In this document: positions 16,894-25,189 of the stretch, one piece after another
Position numbering within the stretch: the stretch's first letter is position 1
Layout: every line of letters starts with the position of its first letter
Assembly (NCBI GenBank): GCA_017307855.1
Contig: JAFKGD010000014.1
Location: 62,001 to 126,000, forward strand
Direction of reading: 5' to 3'
Length of the DNA stretch: 64,000 nt
Origin: Burkholderiales bacterium
GTDB lineage: Bacteria > Pseudomonadota > Gammaproteobacteria > Burkholderiales > Burkholderiaceae_C
Position numbers and translations under genes: made by a program
The notes under the pieces: model-generated
What the model was told of the DNA's origin: nothing
Database searches by the model: none
The model's input: only the letters and a program-made list of their open reading frames with translations

Positions 16894-16897
16894 ATGA
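16760..16897 (+). CDS. Possible 45-residue repeat peptide bridging the two permease genes
   Basis: An ATG at 16760 overlaps the permease 1 stop as ATGA and opens a 45-codon frame built of three 15-residue units: MKRKRPLGIAGGDVF, MKRKRPLGIAGGDVC and MKRKRPFQFLAETSS. Its stop TGA (16895-16897) overlaps the permease 2 ATG (16894), again as ATGA. The final AETSS repeats the C terminus of permease 1. The repeats keep the frame because the unit is 15 codons. It may be a translated coupling peptide, or only a by-product of tandem duplication of the permease 2 initiation region. No similarity to a known family is recognised. Confidence 0.4.
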   Translation: MKRKRPLGIAGGDVFMKRKRPLGIAGGDVCMKRKRPFQFLAETSS

Positions 16898-17664
16898 AGC
16901 GCCGGCCCGGATTCCTCATGTGGCTCGCCAGCCTGGGCGTGCTCGCCCTGCTGATCGGCCTGTGGCAGCTGGCCGCGCAGCGCGAACTGGTCTCGCCCGT
17001 GTTCTTCCCGGCGCCCGCGCGCAGCTTCGAATCGCTGTGGGACCAGATGGGCAGCGCCGACTTCTGGCATGCCTTCCGCGAGACCGTGTGGCGCATGGCG
17101 CTGGGCTTCGTCACCGCATCGATCGCGGGTGTGGCGCTGGGTGCGCTCATCGGCCTGTCGCCGCGCGTGCGGGCCTATGTCGAGCCGACGCTGGAGCTGA
17201 TCCGCCCGCTGCCGGCCTCGGCCATGATCCCCGTGTTCGTGCTGCTGCTGGGACTGAACGACCGCATGATCGTGAGCGCCATTGCGTTCTCGTCGCTGTG
17301 GCCCGTGCTGCTCAACACCGTGCACGGCTTCAAGACCGTGGAGCCGCGCCTGATGGAGGTGGCGCGCATCCTGCACCTCTCGCGCCTGGAGACCGTCTGG
17401 AAGATCGCCCTGCCCAACGCGATGCCCGACATCTTCGCGGGCCTGCGGCTGGCGCTCACCGTGTCGCTGATCCTGGCCGTGGTGGCCGAGATGCTGGCCG
17501 GCGTGGCGGGCCTGGGCCAGAACATCACGCTGGCCGCGCGCTCGTTCCAGAGCGCCAGCCTGTATGCCGGGATCATCGTGCTGGGCGCCATCGGCTACCT
17601 CACCAACATCCTGCTCGAACGCGCCGAACGACACCTTCTCAGGTGGCGTGGCACGGCCGACTGA
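16894..17664 (+). CDS. ABC transporter permease 2 (SsuC/TauC-like)
   Basis: A 256-residue permease starting MKRRPGFLMWLASLGVLALL; GGCGGAGACATCGTC supplies a ribosome site. The frame stays open upstream through the tandem repeat to 16708, but those residues (RRRLHETETPTRHCW repeated) are not permease-like. The EAA loop is EVARILHLSRLETVWKIALP followed by NAMPDIFAGLRLAL. It pairs with permease 1 to form the import channel. Confidence 0.9.
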   Translation: MKRRPGFLMWLASLGVLALLIGLWQLAAQRELVSPVFFPAPARSFESLWDQMGSADFWHAFRETVWRMALGFVTASIAGVALGALIGLSPRVRAYVEPTLELIRPLPASAMIPVFVLLLGLNDRMIVSAIAFSSLWPVLLNTVHGFKTVEPRLMEVARILHLSRLETVWKIALPNAMPDIFAGLRLALTVSLILAVVAEMLAGVAGLGQNITLAARSFQSASLYAGIIVLGAIGYLTNILLERAERHLLRWRGTAD

Positions 17665-17699
17665 TTCCACCTTTCCCATCCAACACGACGGAGACACCC

Positions 17700-18698
<999 letters not shown>

Positions 18699-18784
18699 CC
18701 ACCCCCAGGCGACGCACTTCGTGTTTTAGCCAACCCCCTTCGAGGGGGCGACGCCGGCGGCCCGGCAAAGCCGGTTCCGCGGTG
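18699..18784 (+). repeat. Post-stop two-hairpin intergenic repeat, copy B
   Basis: Begins immediately after the MBL stop: CCACCCCCAGGC, then CACTTCGTG, the hairpin CCCCCTTCGAGGGGG and the hairpin CCGGCAAAGCCGG followed by TTCCGCGG. Same order and same orientation relative to transcription as copies A and C. Confidence 0.85.
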
Positions 18785-18864
18785 TCCCACGAAGGAATGC
18801 CGGCTTGCGTAGTGCGTCGCCGCCTCTCGCATTCCAATCGTTCAAACATCTGAGGAGATATTCA

Positions 18865-19395
18865 ATGGCCTGGAGAATCCGCCGTGTCGTCACGGGGCAC
18901 GACGCGCAGAACCGTTCCACTTTCATCATGGACGGGCTCGCAACCAACATCAAGGAAATGGAGTCCATGCCCGGTGTGGCCCTGACCGACCTGTGGGAAA
19001 CCACCAGCGCGCCGGCCGACAACACCGGCAACACCGACGCCGTGCTGCGCCCGGTGAAGCTCGAGCCGCCCTCGGTCGGCAGCATCCTGCGCATCGTGGA
19101 GTTTCCGCCCGACACCATGTGGAAGGGTGCCGACGCGGCCAAGGCGTTCGAGTCCATCGGCGCAGGCCATGCGCCTGACCAGCACTCGGACGATCCGATG
19201 CGCCACAAGACCAGCACGATCGACTACATCATCGTGCTCAAGGGCGAGATCCACGCCATCCTCGACACCGGCGAGACGCTGCTCAAGGCCGGCGACATCC
19301 TGGTGCAGCGCGGCACCATGCACTCGTGGAGCGTGCGCGGCACCGAGCCCTGCATCGTGGCCGCCATCCTGATCGGCGCCACGCCGCATCCATGA
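18865..19395 (+). CDS. Cupin-domain protein
   Basis: A 176-residue protein, MAWRIRRVVTGHDAQNRSTF, with a GAGGAGAT ribosome site. The cupin barrel is in the C-terminal half: STIDYIIVLKGEIHAILDTG, ETLLKAGDILVQRGTMHSW and a final strand near CIVAAILIGATPHP. The first cupin motif has few of the usual His ligands, so an enzyme is less likely than a binding role, although the H in RGTMHSW is kept. It is the last gene of the catabolic operon. Such proteins next to degradation genes are sometimes small isomerases or dioxygenase-like; the function is unknown. Confidence 0.85.
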   Translation: MAWRIRRVVTGHDAQNRSTFIMDGLATNIKEMESMPGVALTDLWETTSAPADNTGNTDAVLRPVKLEPPSVGSILRIVEFPPDTMWKGADAAKAFESIGAGHAPDQHSDDPMRHKTSTIDYIIVLKGEIHAILDTGETLLKAGDILVQRGTMHSWSVRGTEPCIVAAILIGATPHP

Positions 19396-19521
19396 CGCGC
19401 CGGGATTTTCTGCCCGCCACGTGTCGAGTCCCAGACTGTCCGTTCGTCGTGAGGGTGGAGCGCTGGCCAGAATGACGGCCTGCGCAACGCCCTTCAACGA
19501 TGCTCCGGAAGGTTTCGACAC

Positions 19522-19734
19522 ATGGCAAGCGAGAACCCCGTCAAGGGCCCGGCCTCCTACTTCCCGTCCATCGAGAAAAAGTACGGCCAGCCCATCAGCC
19601 ACTGGATGCAGGTGCTGCAGGCCGCCGGCCCGCTCCGGCACATGGAACTGGTCGCGCACCTGAAGGGCGGGCACGGTCTGGGGCACGGCCATGCCAACGC
19701 CCTTGTGGCCTGGCATCTGGCACAGAAGAAGTGA
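19522..19734 (+). CDS. DUF4287 family protein
   Basis: A 70-residue protein, MASENPVKGPASYFPSIEKK, with the family pattern YGQPISHWMQVLQA and a C-terminal HANALVAWHLAQKK. DUF4287 is a short, widespread domain of unknown function, found alone or fused to a DUF5655 domain. It has its own start with GGAAGG upstream; the 126 bp separating it from the cupin gene hold no obvious signal. It converges on the LuxR-type regulator. Confidence 0.85.
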   Translation: MASENPVKGPASYFPSIEKKYGQPISHWMQVLQAAGPLRHMELVAHLKGGHGLGHGHANALVAWHLAQKK

Positions 19735-19752
19735 ACGGCGGCCGCGCGCCTC

Positions 19753-20340
19753 TCAGTGCACGCCCGGCATCCCCAGGATGCGCGCAATCAGCTCGCCCGT
19801 CGTCGTCACGCCCAGCTTGCGCATCAGCCGCATGCGGTGCGCCTCCACCGTGCGGTGGCTGACATTGAGGTCGCGCGCGATTTCCTTGGCGGTCAGGCCG
19901 GTGATGACGCGCGCGGCGATCTCGCGTTCGCGCGCCGTGAGATCGGCGCTGACGGGCCGGCTGTCGCTGATGTCCTCGAACACCCAGATCACCGAGGCGT
20001 AGGGCGCCTCGGGCGAGAACGAGCGGCCCGACACGGCGCACCAGAACATGCGGCCGTCGGCGTGGCGCATGATGCGCTGGTCGCGGTAGGTGCCGGTCTG
20101 CTGCATGCTGGCGGCGCCGCGTTCGCCGATGTATTCGAACTCTTCGTGCGATGGATAGAGGCGCTCGGTGGTCTGCCCCACGAGTTGCACGCGCTCGTAG
20201 CCGAACATCGTGGCCATGGCGAGGTTGCAGCGCTCGATGATGCGGTTGCGCGTCACCATGAGGCCCACGGGCGCGTGTTCGAAGATGAGTTCGGGCTCGG
20301 CGATGGAGTCGGCGAGGGTCTTGTGGCCGTGGTGCTGCAT
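19753..20340 (-). CDS. PAS-LuxR helix-turn-helix transcriptional regulator
   Basis: A 195-residue regulator. An N-terminal PAS domain (about residues 12-125: IFEHAPVGLMVTRNRIIERC, MFGYERVQLVGQTTERLYPS, RHADGRMFWCAVSGRSF) is followed by a LuxR HTH (about 133-190: LTAREREIAARVITGLTAKE, then IARDLNVSHRTVEAHRMRLM). PAS-LuxR proteins of this size sense a small ligand or redox state without phosphorylation. It lies just past the catabolic operon in the opposite direction and is divergent from hemE. It could be the activator of the operon through the palindromes at 10343-10381, but this is inference. Confidence 0.88.
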   Translation of the reverse strand: MQHHGHKTLADSIAEPELIFEHAPVGLMVTRNRIIERCNLAMATMFGYERVQLVGQTTERLYPSHEEFEYIGERGAASMQQTGTYRDQRIMRHADGRMFWCAVSGRSFSPEAPYASVIWVFEDISDSRPVSADLTAREREIAARVITGLTAKEIARDLNVSHRTVEAHRMRLMRKLGVTTTGELIARILGMPGVH

Positions 20341-20477
20341 GACGGACAGAGGGGCGGGGTGGTGCGGACAGGCCGGCCATTGTGTCGGCGGGGTGGGTGT
20401 TTGTGCCCCCGCATCAACCCGCGCCGGCCATTCGTGAGCCGCGGAAGCCGGACGGCATGGCCTGCGACAATCGCCGC

Positions 20478-21563
20478 ATGCCCGTGCCTCTGAAAAACGA
20501 TACGTTCCTGCGCGCCTGCCTGCGCCAATCCACCGACTACACGCCCCTGTGGCTGATGCGCCAGGCCGGCCGCTACCTGCCTGAATACCGCGCCACCCGT
20601 GCGAAGGCGGGCAGCTTCATGGGGCTGGCCACCAACACCGACTACGCGACCGAAGTCACGCTGCAACCGCTCGAGCGCTATCCACTCGACGCGGCCATCC
20701 TGTTCTCGGACATCCTCACCGTGCCCGACGCGATGGGTCTGGGCCTCACGTTCGCGCAGGGCGAGGGACCGAAGTTCGCGCAGGTGGTGCGCGACGAGGC
20801 CGCGGTGGCGAAGCTGGCCGTGCCCGACATGGATCGCCTGCGCTACGTGTTCGATGCCGTCACCTCGATCCGCCGCGCGCTCGACGGTCGCGTGCCGCTG
20901 ATCGGCTTCTCGGGCAGTCCCTGGACGCTGGCCTGCTACATGGTCGAAGGTGGCGGCTCCGACGACTACCGCCAGGTCAAGACGCTGGCCTATTCGCGTC
21001 CCGACCTGATGCACCGCATCCTGGCCGTGAACGCCGATGCGGTGGCCGCGTACCTCAACGCACAGATTGATGCCGGCGCGCAGGCGGTGATGATCTTCGA
21101 CAGCTGGGGCGGCGTGCTGGCCGACGGCGCGTTCCAGCAGTTCAGCCTGGACTACACGCGCCGTGTGCTGGCCGGCGTGAAGAAGGAACACGAGGGCGTG
21201 CGCATCCCGCGCATCGTCTTCACCAAGGGCGGCGGGCTGTGGCTCGAGGAGATGGCCGGGCTCGACTGCGATGCGCTCGGCGTGGACTGGACGGTGAACC
21301 TGGGTCGCGCGCGCGCGCTGGTGGGCCACAGCAAGGCGTTGCAGGGCAACCTCGACCCGAACGTGCTGTTCGCCGGGCCGGCGCAGATCGAGGCCGAGGT
21401 GCGCCGCACGCTGGAAAGCTTCGGCCGCCCGCACGCCGGCGCCGGTACCGGGCCCACCCATGTGTTCAATCTGGGCCATGGCATCAGCCAGCACACGCCG
21501 CCCGAAAGCGTGACAGCGCTGGTCGAGGCCGTTCATTCGCACTCCCGACGGCTGCGCGCCTGA
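20478..21563 (+). CDS. hemE: Uroporphyrinogen decarboxylase
   Basis: A 361-residue HemE, full family length. The N-terminal substrate motif is [19 protein letters not shown] (about residues 17-35); [19 protein letters not shown] (about 143-161) is the second family signature. It converts uroporphyrinogen III to coproporphyrinogen III in haem synthesis in the cytoplasm. The conserved N terminus starts at 20478; the frame is open to 20382 without conserved residues. It is followed by priA across an unusual 375-bp region; hemE-priA adjacency is common in betaproteobacteria. Confidence 0.97.
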   Translation: MPVPLKNDTFLRACLRQSTDYTPLWLMRQAGRYLPEYRATRAKAGSFMGLATNTDYATEVTLQPLERYPLDAAILFSDILTVPDAMGLGLTFAQGEGPKFAQVVRDEAAVAKLAVPDMDRLRYVFDAVTSIRRALDGRVPLIGFSGSPWTLACYMVEGGGSDDYRQVKTLAYSRPDLMHRILAVNADAVAAYLNAQIDAGAQAVMIFDSWGGVLADGAFQQFSLDYTRRVLAGVKKEHEGVRIPRIVFTKGGGLWLEEMAGLDCDALGVDWTVNLGRARALVGHSKALQGNLDPNVLFAGPAQIEAEVRRTLESFGRPHAGAGTGPTHVFNLGHGISQHTPPESVTALVEAVHSHSRRLRA

Positions 21564-21647
21564 CGCGGTAGCGGGCGCTCGCTTTGAGCGTCAGACGGAA
21601 CCGTCCACGATGTCGGAATGCACGAAAAACGGCCGGCCGCTGTTGAC

Positions 21648-21656
21648 TTATGCACA
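21648..21656 (+). promoter_or_regulatory. DnaA-box match (TTATGCACA)
   Basis: Exact match to the TTATNCACA consensus, in the hemE-priA intergenic region. It overlaps the start of the CACAA-AAG-TTGTG palindrome. Confidence 0.45.
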
Positions 21657-21726
21657 AAAGTTGTGTTGCGGTGCGATAAAAATCTGAGTGACGCAGCGGC
21701 CCGTGACTGCCTCACGCTGCCTTCAT

Positions 21727-21886
21727 AAGTTGTTGATTCATATAGGATTTGCATGATGCCGCTTTTACATGCAATCCAACGGAATCGTTGATGGGCGTGG
21801 CCTCGGCGCGGTCCGGGGCAGGTTTTCAACAAAGTTATCCACAGGATCGTTGGATCAGTTTCAAAGCCTTTACGAATCAACAACTT
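21727..21886. repeat. 13-bp perfect inverted repeat flanking 134 bp
   Basis: AAGTTGTTGATTC at 21727-21739 and its exact complement GAATCAACAACTT at 21874-21886. Between them lie two smaller inverted repeats and the second DnaA box. Confidence 0.8.
21835..21843 (+). promoter_or_regulatory. DnaA-box match (TTATCCACA)
   Basis: Exact match to the strongest E. coli-type DnaA box, in the same orientation as the one at 21648 and inside the 13-bp inverted repeat. Confidence 0.5.
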
Positions 21887-21938
21887 GAGCGTCTTTCCGC
21901 AGATTTTTTTTAACTTGTCTTCGCATCTCGGCCTCTGA

Positions 21939-24044
21939 ATGACCTGCTGGCTGTCTATCGCCGTTGCCACGCCCGCCCACAGCGCGCTGGGCGGGCCGCT
22001 CACCTATCGCAGTGAGTCGCCACTTGCGCCGGGTACGCTGGTGCGCGTGCCGCTGGGGCGGCGGGAGACGCTCGGCGTGGTGTGGGGCGAGGCTGCAGCG
22101 GACGATCGGCTGGAGCTGGAGACGCGCCCCGTGGCCGCCGTGCTCGACGGCATCGCGCCCCTGGATGAGGCGTGGCGCGCGCTGGTGCAGTTCAGCGCCC
22201 AGTACTACCAGCGCTCCATCGGCGAGGTGGCGCTGGCCGCGTTGCCGCCGCAACTGCGCGCGCTGGATGCCGTGCAGCTGGCGCGGCGGCTCAAGCGCAG
22301 GCGCGGGGACGGCGGCCCGGCCGGCGCGGCGCAGCCGGCGCGCCCGCAACTCACGCCGGGCCAGCAGGCGGCGCTTGCTCGCATCTCTTCCGGCGGCGGC
22401 CCGTTCCTGCTGTTTGGCGTCACCGGCAGCGGCAAGACCGAGGTCTACCTGCGCGCGGCCGAGCAGGCGCTGGCGGCCGACCCGGCAGCGCAGGTGCTGG
22501 TGATGGTGCCCGAGATCAACCTCACGCCGCAGCTGGAGGCGCGCTTTCGCGAGCGGTTCGAGCCGCTGTTCGGCGCCGAGGCCGTGGCCTCGCTGCACAG
22601 CGGCATGACGAATCCGCAGCGCCTGAAAGCGTGGCTGGCCGCGCATGCCGGCCATGCGCGCATCGTGCTGGGCACGCGCATGTCGGTGTTCGCATCGATG
22701 CCGGGGCTGGCGCTGATCGTGGTCGACGAAGAGCACGACCCCAGCTACAAGCAGCAGGAAGGCGCACGCTATTCCGCGCGCGATCTGGCTGTGTGGCGGG
22801 GCCGCGCGTGCGGCGCGCATGTGGTGCTGGGCTCGGCCACGCCGTCGCTCGAAAGCTGGCACCACAGCAGCCCGTCCGGAGAAGGCGGTGGCCGCTATGT
22901 GCGCATCGAACTGGCCGACCGCGTGGGCACCAGCGCTGCCGGCGCGGGCGAGCTGCCGCGCGTGCGCGGCGTCGACATGAACCTGCAGCCGAAGAAGACC
23001 GTGTTCTCGGCGCCGCTGCTGGCCGCCATTGCCGAGCGCGTGGCGCGTGGCGAACAGAGCATGGTGTTCCTCAACCGGCGCGGCTATGCGCCCGTGCTGC
23101 ATTGCGCCGACTGCGGCTGGAAGAGCGAGTGCCCGCACTGCAGCGCCTATCGCGTCTTCCACAAAATCGACCGCACGCTGCGCTGCCACCATTGCGGCCA
23201 CACGCAGCCGGTGCCGCGCGCCTGCCCCGGCTGCGGCAATCTGGACATCGCCCCGCTGGGCCGCGGTACCGAGCGGCTCGAGGAGCAACTGGGCGAATTG
23301 CTGCAGGACATCCGCCGGCCCGATGGCGAGCCGGTGCGCATCGCGCGCATCGACGCGGACACCACGCGCGCGGCCGGCGCGCTCGAAAGCCAGCTGGCCC
23401 AGGTGCACGCCGGCGAGGTCGACGTGCTCGTGGGCACGCAGATGATTGCCAAGGGCCACGACTTCCGGCGCATCACGCTGGTGGCAGCGGTCAACCCCGA
23501 CAACGCGCTCTTCTCCAGCGATTTCCGCGCGCCCGAGCGGCTGTTCTCGCTGCTCATGCAGGCCGCCGGCCGCGCCGGCCGCGACGCCGCCTGGGGCGCG
23601 GCGCAGGGAGCGAAAAGCGAGATGTGGGTACAGACCTTCCAGCCCAGGCACCCGCTGTTCCAGTCGCTCAAGCACCACGACTACCCGGCCTTTGCCGCGC
23701 AACAACTCGTCGAGCGGCGCGACGCCGGCCTGCCGCCCTTCATGTTCCAGGCACTGCTGCGCGCCGAGGCCCGCACGCAGGAAGCCGCCCAGGCCTTCCT
23801 CAATGCCGCCAGCCAGGACGCGCAGGACCAGGACATCGACGGCAGCGACCGTGTCACGCGCTTCCCGGCCGTGCCGCTCACCATCCAGCGCGTGGCCAAC
23901 GTCGAGCGCGCGCAGATGCTCATCGAATGCGATTCACGCGCCGCGCTGCAGCGCTTCCTCGCGGCCTGGCAACCCTTGCTGCACGCGCGCCGCGACCGGG
24001 CCGTGATCCGCTGGGCGATCGATGTGGATCCGCTGGCGATCTAG
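21939..24044 (+). CDS. priA: Primosomal protein N', replication restart helicase
   Basis: A 701-residue PriA. The N-terminal 3'-DNA-binding domain starts MTCWLSIAVATPAHSALGGP. The helicase core has Walker A FGVTGSGKTEVYLRAAEQAL and the DEEH box LIVVDEEHDPSYKQQEGARY. Eight zinc-binding cysteines are present in CADCGWKSECPHC, CHHCGH and CPGCGN. QAAGRAGRDAAWG is helicase motif VI. PriA reloads DnaB at stalled forks. The structured region with DnaA boxes lies directly upstream. The protein is shorter than some homologues but complete in motifs. Confidence 0.96.
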   Translation: MTCWLSIAVATPAHSALGGPLTYRSESPLAPGTLVRVPLGRRETLGVVWGEAAADDRLELETRPVAAVLDGIAPLDEAWRALVQFSAQYYQRSIGEVALAALPPQLRALDAVQLARRLKRRRGDGGPAGAAQPARPQLTPGQQAALARISSGGGPFLLFGVTGSGKTEVYLRAAEQALAADPAAQVLVMVPEINLTPQLEARFRERFEPLFGAEAVASLHSGMTNPQRLKAWLAAHAGHARIVLGTRMSVFASMPGLALIVVDEEHDPSYKQQEGARYSARDLAVWRGRACGAHVVLGSATPSLESWHHSSPSGEGGGRYVRIELADRVGTSAAGAGELPRVRGVDMNLQPKKTVFSAPLLAAIAERVARGEQSMVFLNRRGYAPVLHCADCGWKSECPHCSAYRVFHKIDRTLRCHHCGHTQPVPRACPGCGNLDIAPLGRGTERLEEQLGELLQDIRRPDGEPVRIARIDADTTRAAGALESQLAQVHAGEVDVLVGTQMIAKGHDFRRITLVAAVNPDNALFSSDFRAPERLFSLLMQAAGRAGRDAAWGAAQGAKSEMWVQTFQPRHPLFQSLKHHDYPAFAAQQLVERRDAGLPPFMFQALLRAEARTQEAAQAFLNAASQDAQDQDIDGSDRVTRFPAVPLTIQRVANVERAQMLIECDSRAALQRFLAAWQPLLHARRDRAVIRWAIDVDPLAI

Positions 24045-24076
24045 GGGTTTGGAGGGCTTGCGTCCTCGGGCCTGGT

Positions 24077-25051
24077 TCAGCGCAGCAGCGCCACCGCTCC
24101 CGAGAACGTGAAGAACGCCGCCGCCGTGGAGTACAGGATGATCCGCGCCACGCGCCCGTTGTCGGCGCCGTAGCGCTCGGCCAGCATCGACACGTTGCTG
24201 GCGCTGGGCAGCGCGGCGATGAGCACCAGCACCAGCGCGGCGAACGGGTCCAGCGGCAGGCCGGCCGCGATGGCGGCGCGGGTGGCGGCCCACACGGCCA
24301 GCGGATGCAGCACCAGCTTGAGCACGGCCACCTGCAGAGCATCGTCGCGACCGCCGGCGGCCTGGCCCCCCTCGCGCGCGGCGGCGGCCTGTACGCGCGA
24401 TCGCGCCAGCACGGCGCCGATGGTGAACAGCGCCACGGGCGAGGCCGCATCGGCCAGCAGGCCGATGGTGCGGTCGATCGGCCCCGGCAGCGTGAACTGC
24501 AGCGCCGAGGCGACCACGCCCAGTGCGATGGCCCAAGGCAGCGGATTGACCAGCATGCCGGCCAGCGCACGCCGTGCGGCGGCACCGGCGCCCGAACTGC
24601 CCGCGCCATCCAGCCGCGACAGCGCCACGCACAGCGAGGTGGTGATCACCATGTCGATGGCCACGGCCAGGATGGTGGGGCCGGCTGCGCGCGCGCCCAG
24701 CAGCGCCACCAGCAGCGGCACGCCCATGAAGCCGGTGTTGGGAAACGCGGCCACCAGCGCGCCGAAGGCCGAGTCGTTCCAGCTGCGGCCGGCGCGGCGC
24801 GCCAGAAGCAGCGCCACCGCCACCACGAACAGCGCGCAGCCCAGCCACAGCAGCGCCGCGGTCACGTCGAGCAGTTGCCCGATCGGCGTGTTGGCGCCGA
24901 AGCGGTAGAGCATGCAGGGCAGGGCGAAGAACAGCACGAAGCCGTTCAGGCCGGGGATCGCCGCCAGCGGCAGCACGCCACGTTGCGCGGCGACGAAGCC
25001 GCACAGCACGAGCGCGAAGAAGGGGAAGGTGACGGCGAGGATCTGCAGCAC
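24077..25051 (-). CDS. AEC-family (auxin efflux carrier-type) transporter
   Basis: A 324-residue membrane protein with about ten helices in two five-helix halves, the AEC pattern. The first half includes FALVLCGFVAAQRGVLPL and AAFPNTGFMGVPLLVALLG, the conserved NTGFMG/P motif; the second half includes ALPSASNVSMLAERYGAD. I chose a GTG start at 25051 (VLQILAVTFPFFAL), where the first helix begins; the frame is open much further upstream but antisense to the helicase gene. Such carriers export or import organic acids and auxin-like compounds. It is divergent from the helicase gene. Confidence 0.88.
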   Translation of the reverse strand: MLQILAVTFPFFALVLCGFVAAQRGVLPLAAIPGLNGFVLFFALPCMLYRFGANTPIGQLLDVTAALLWLGCALFVVAVALLLARRAGRSWNDSAFGALVAAFPNTGFMGVPLLVALLGARAAGPTILAVAIDMVITTSLCVALSRLDGAGSSGAGAAARRALAGMLVNPLPWAIALGVVASALQFTLPGPIDRTIGLLADAASPVALFTIGAVLARSRVQAAAAREGGQAAGGRDDALQVAVLKLVLHPLAVWAATRAAIAAGLPLDPFAALVLVLIAALPSASNVSMLAERYGADNGRVARIILYSTAAAFFTFSGAVALLR

Positions 25052-25189
25052 GGCCGTGATTGTCGCGTGTCGGCCACCTGCGGGCTGTCGGCCTGGCCGC
25101 GCCGGTATGATCGGGCGCTTCGCGCGGCACGCATCCTGCGTCTCCTGCCCGCCTTCCTCCGCAGTTCCCCTTCCCGTCTCTTTCCCCCG

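Larger units (their letters stand above)
21564..21938. other. Structured AT-richer intergenic region between hemE and priA
   Basis: 375 bp without a credible gene and clearly lower in GC than its flanks. It holds two DnaA-box matches, a 13-bp long-range inverted repeat, three smaller inverted repeats (CACAA-AAG-TTGTG at 21653-21665; GGATTTGCATG/CATGCAATCC at 21745-21778; CAACG-GAAT-CGTTG at 21777-21790) and a T-rich tract (AGATTTTTTTTAAC) just before priA. Confidence 0.8.

Noticed and set aside
21564..21938. The chromosomal replication origin itself
   Set aside because: Only two DnaA boxes are exact and no dnaA, dnaN, rpmH or parAB is nearby; kept only as an origin-like region.
21533..22003. 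156-codon minus-strand frame across the hemE-priA gap
   Set aside because: It overlaps both flanking genes, has no recognisable domain, and the area is better explained by boxes and inverted repeats.
22172..25189. Long upstream extension of the Rep helicase frame
   Set aside because: It covers priA and the AEC gene in a wrong frame or on the wrong strand; helicase similarity begins only at 25190.
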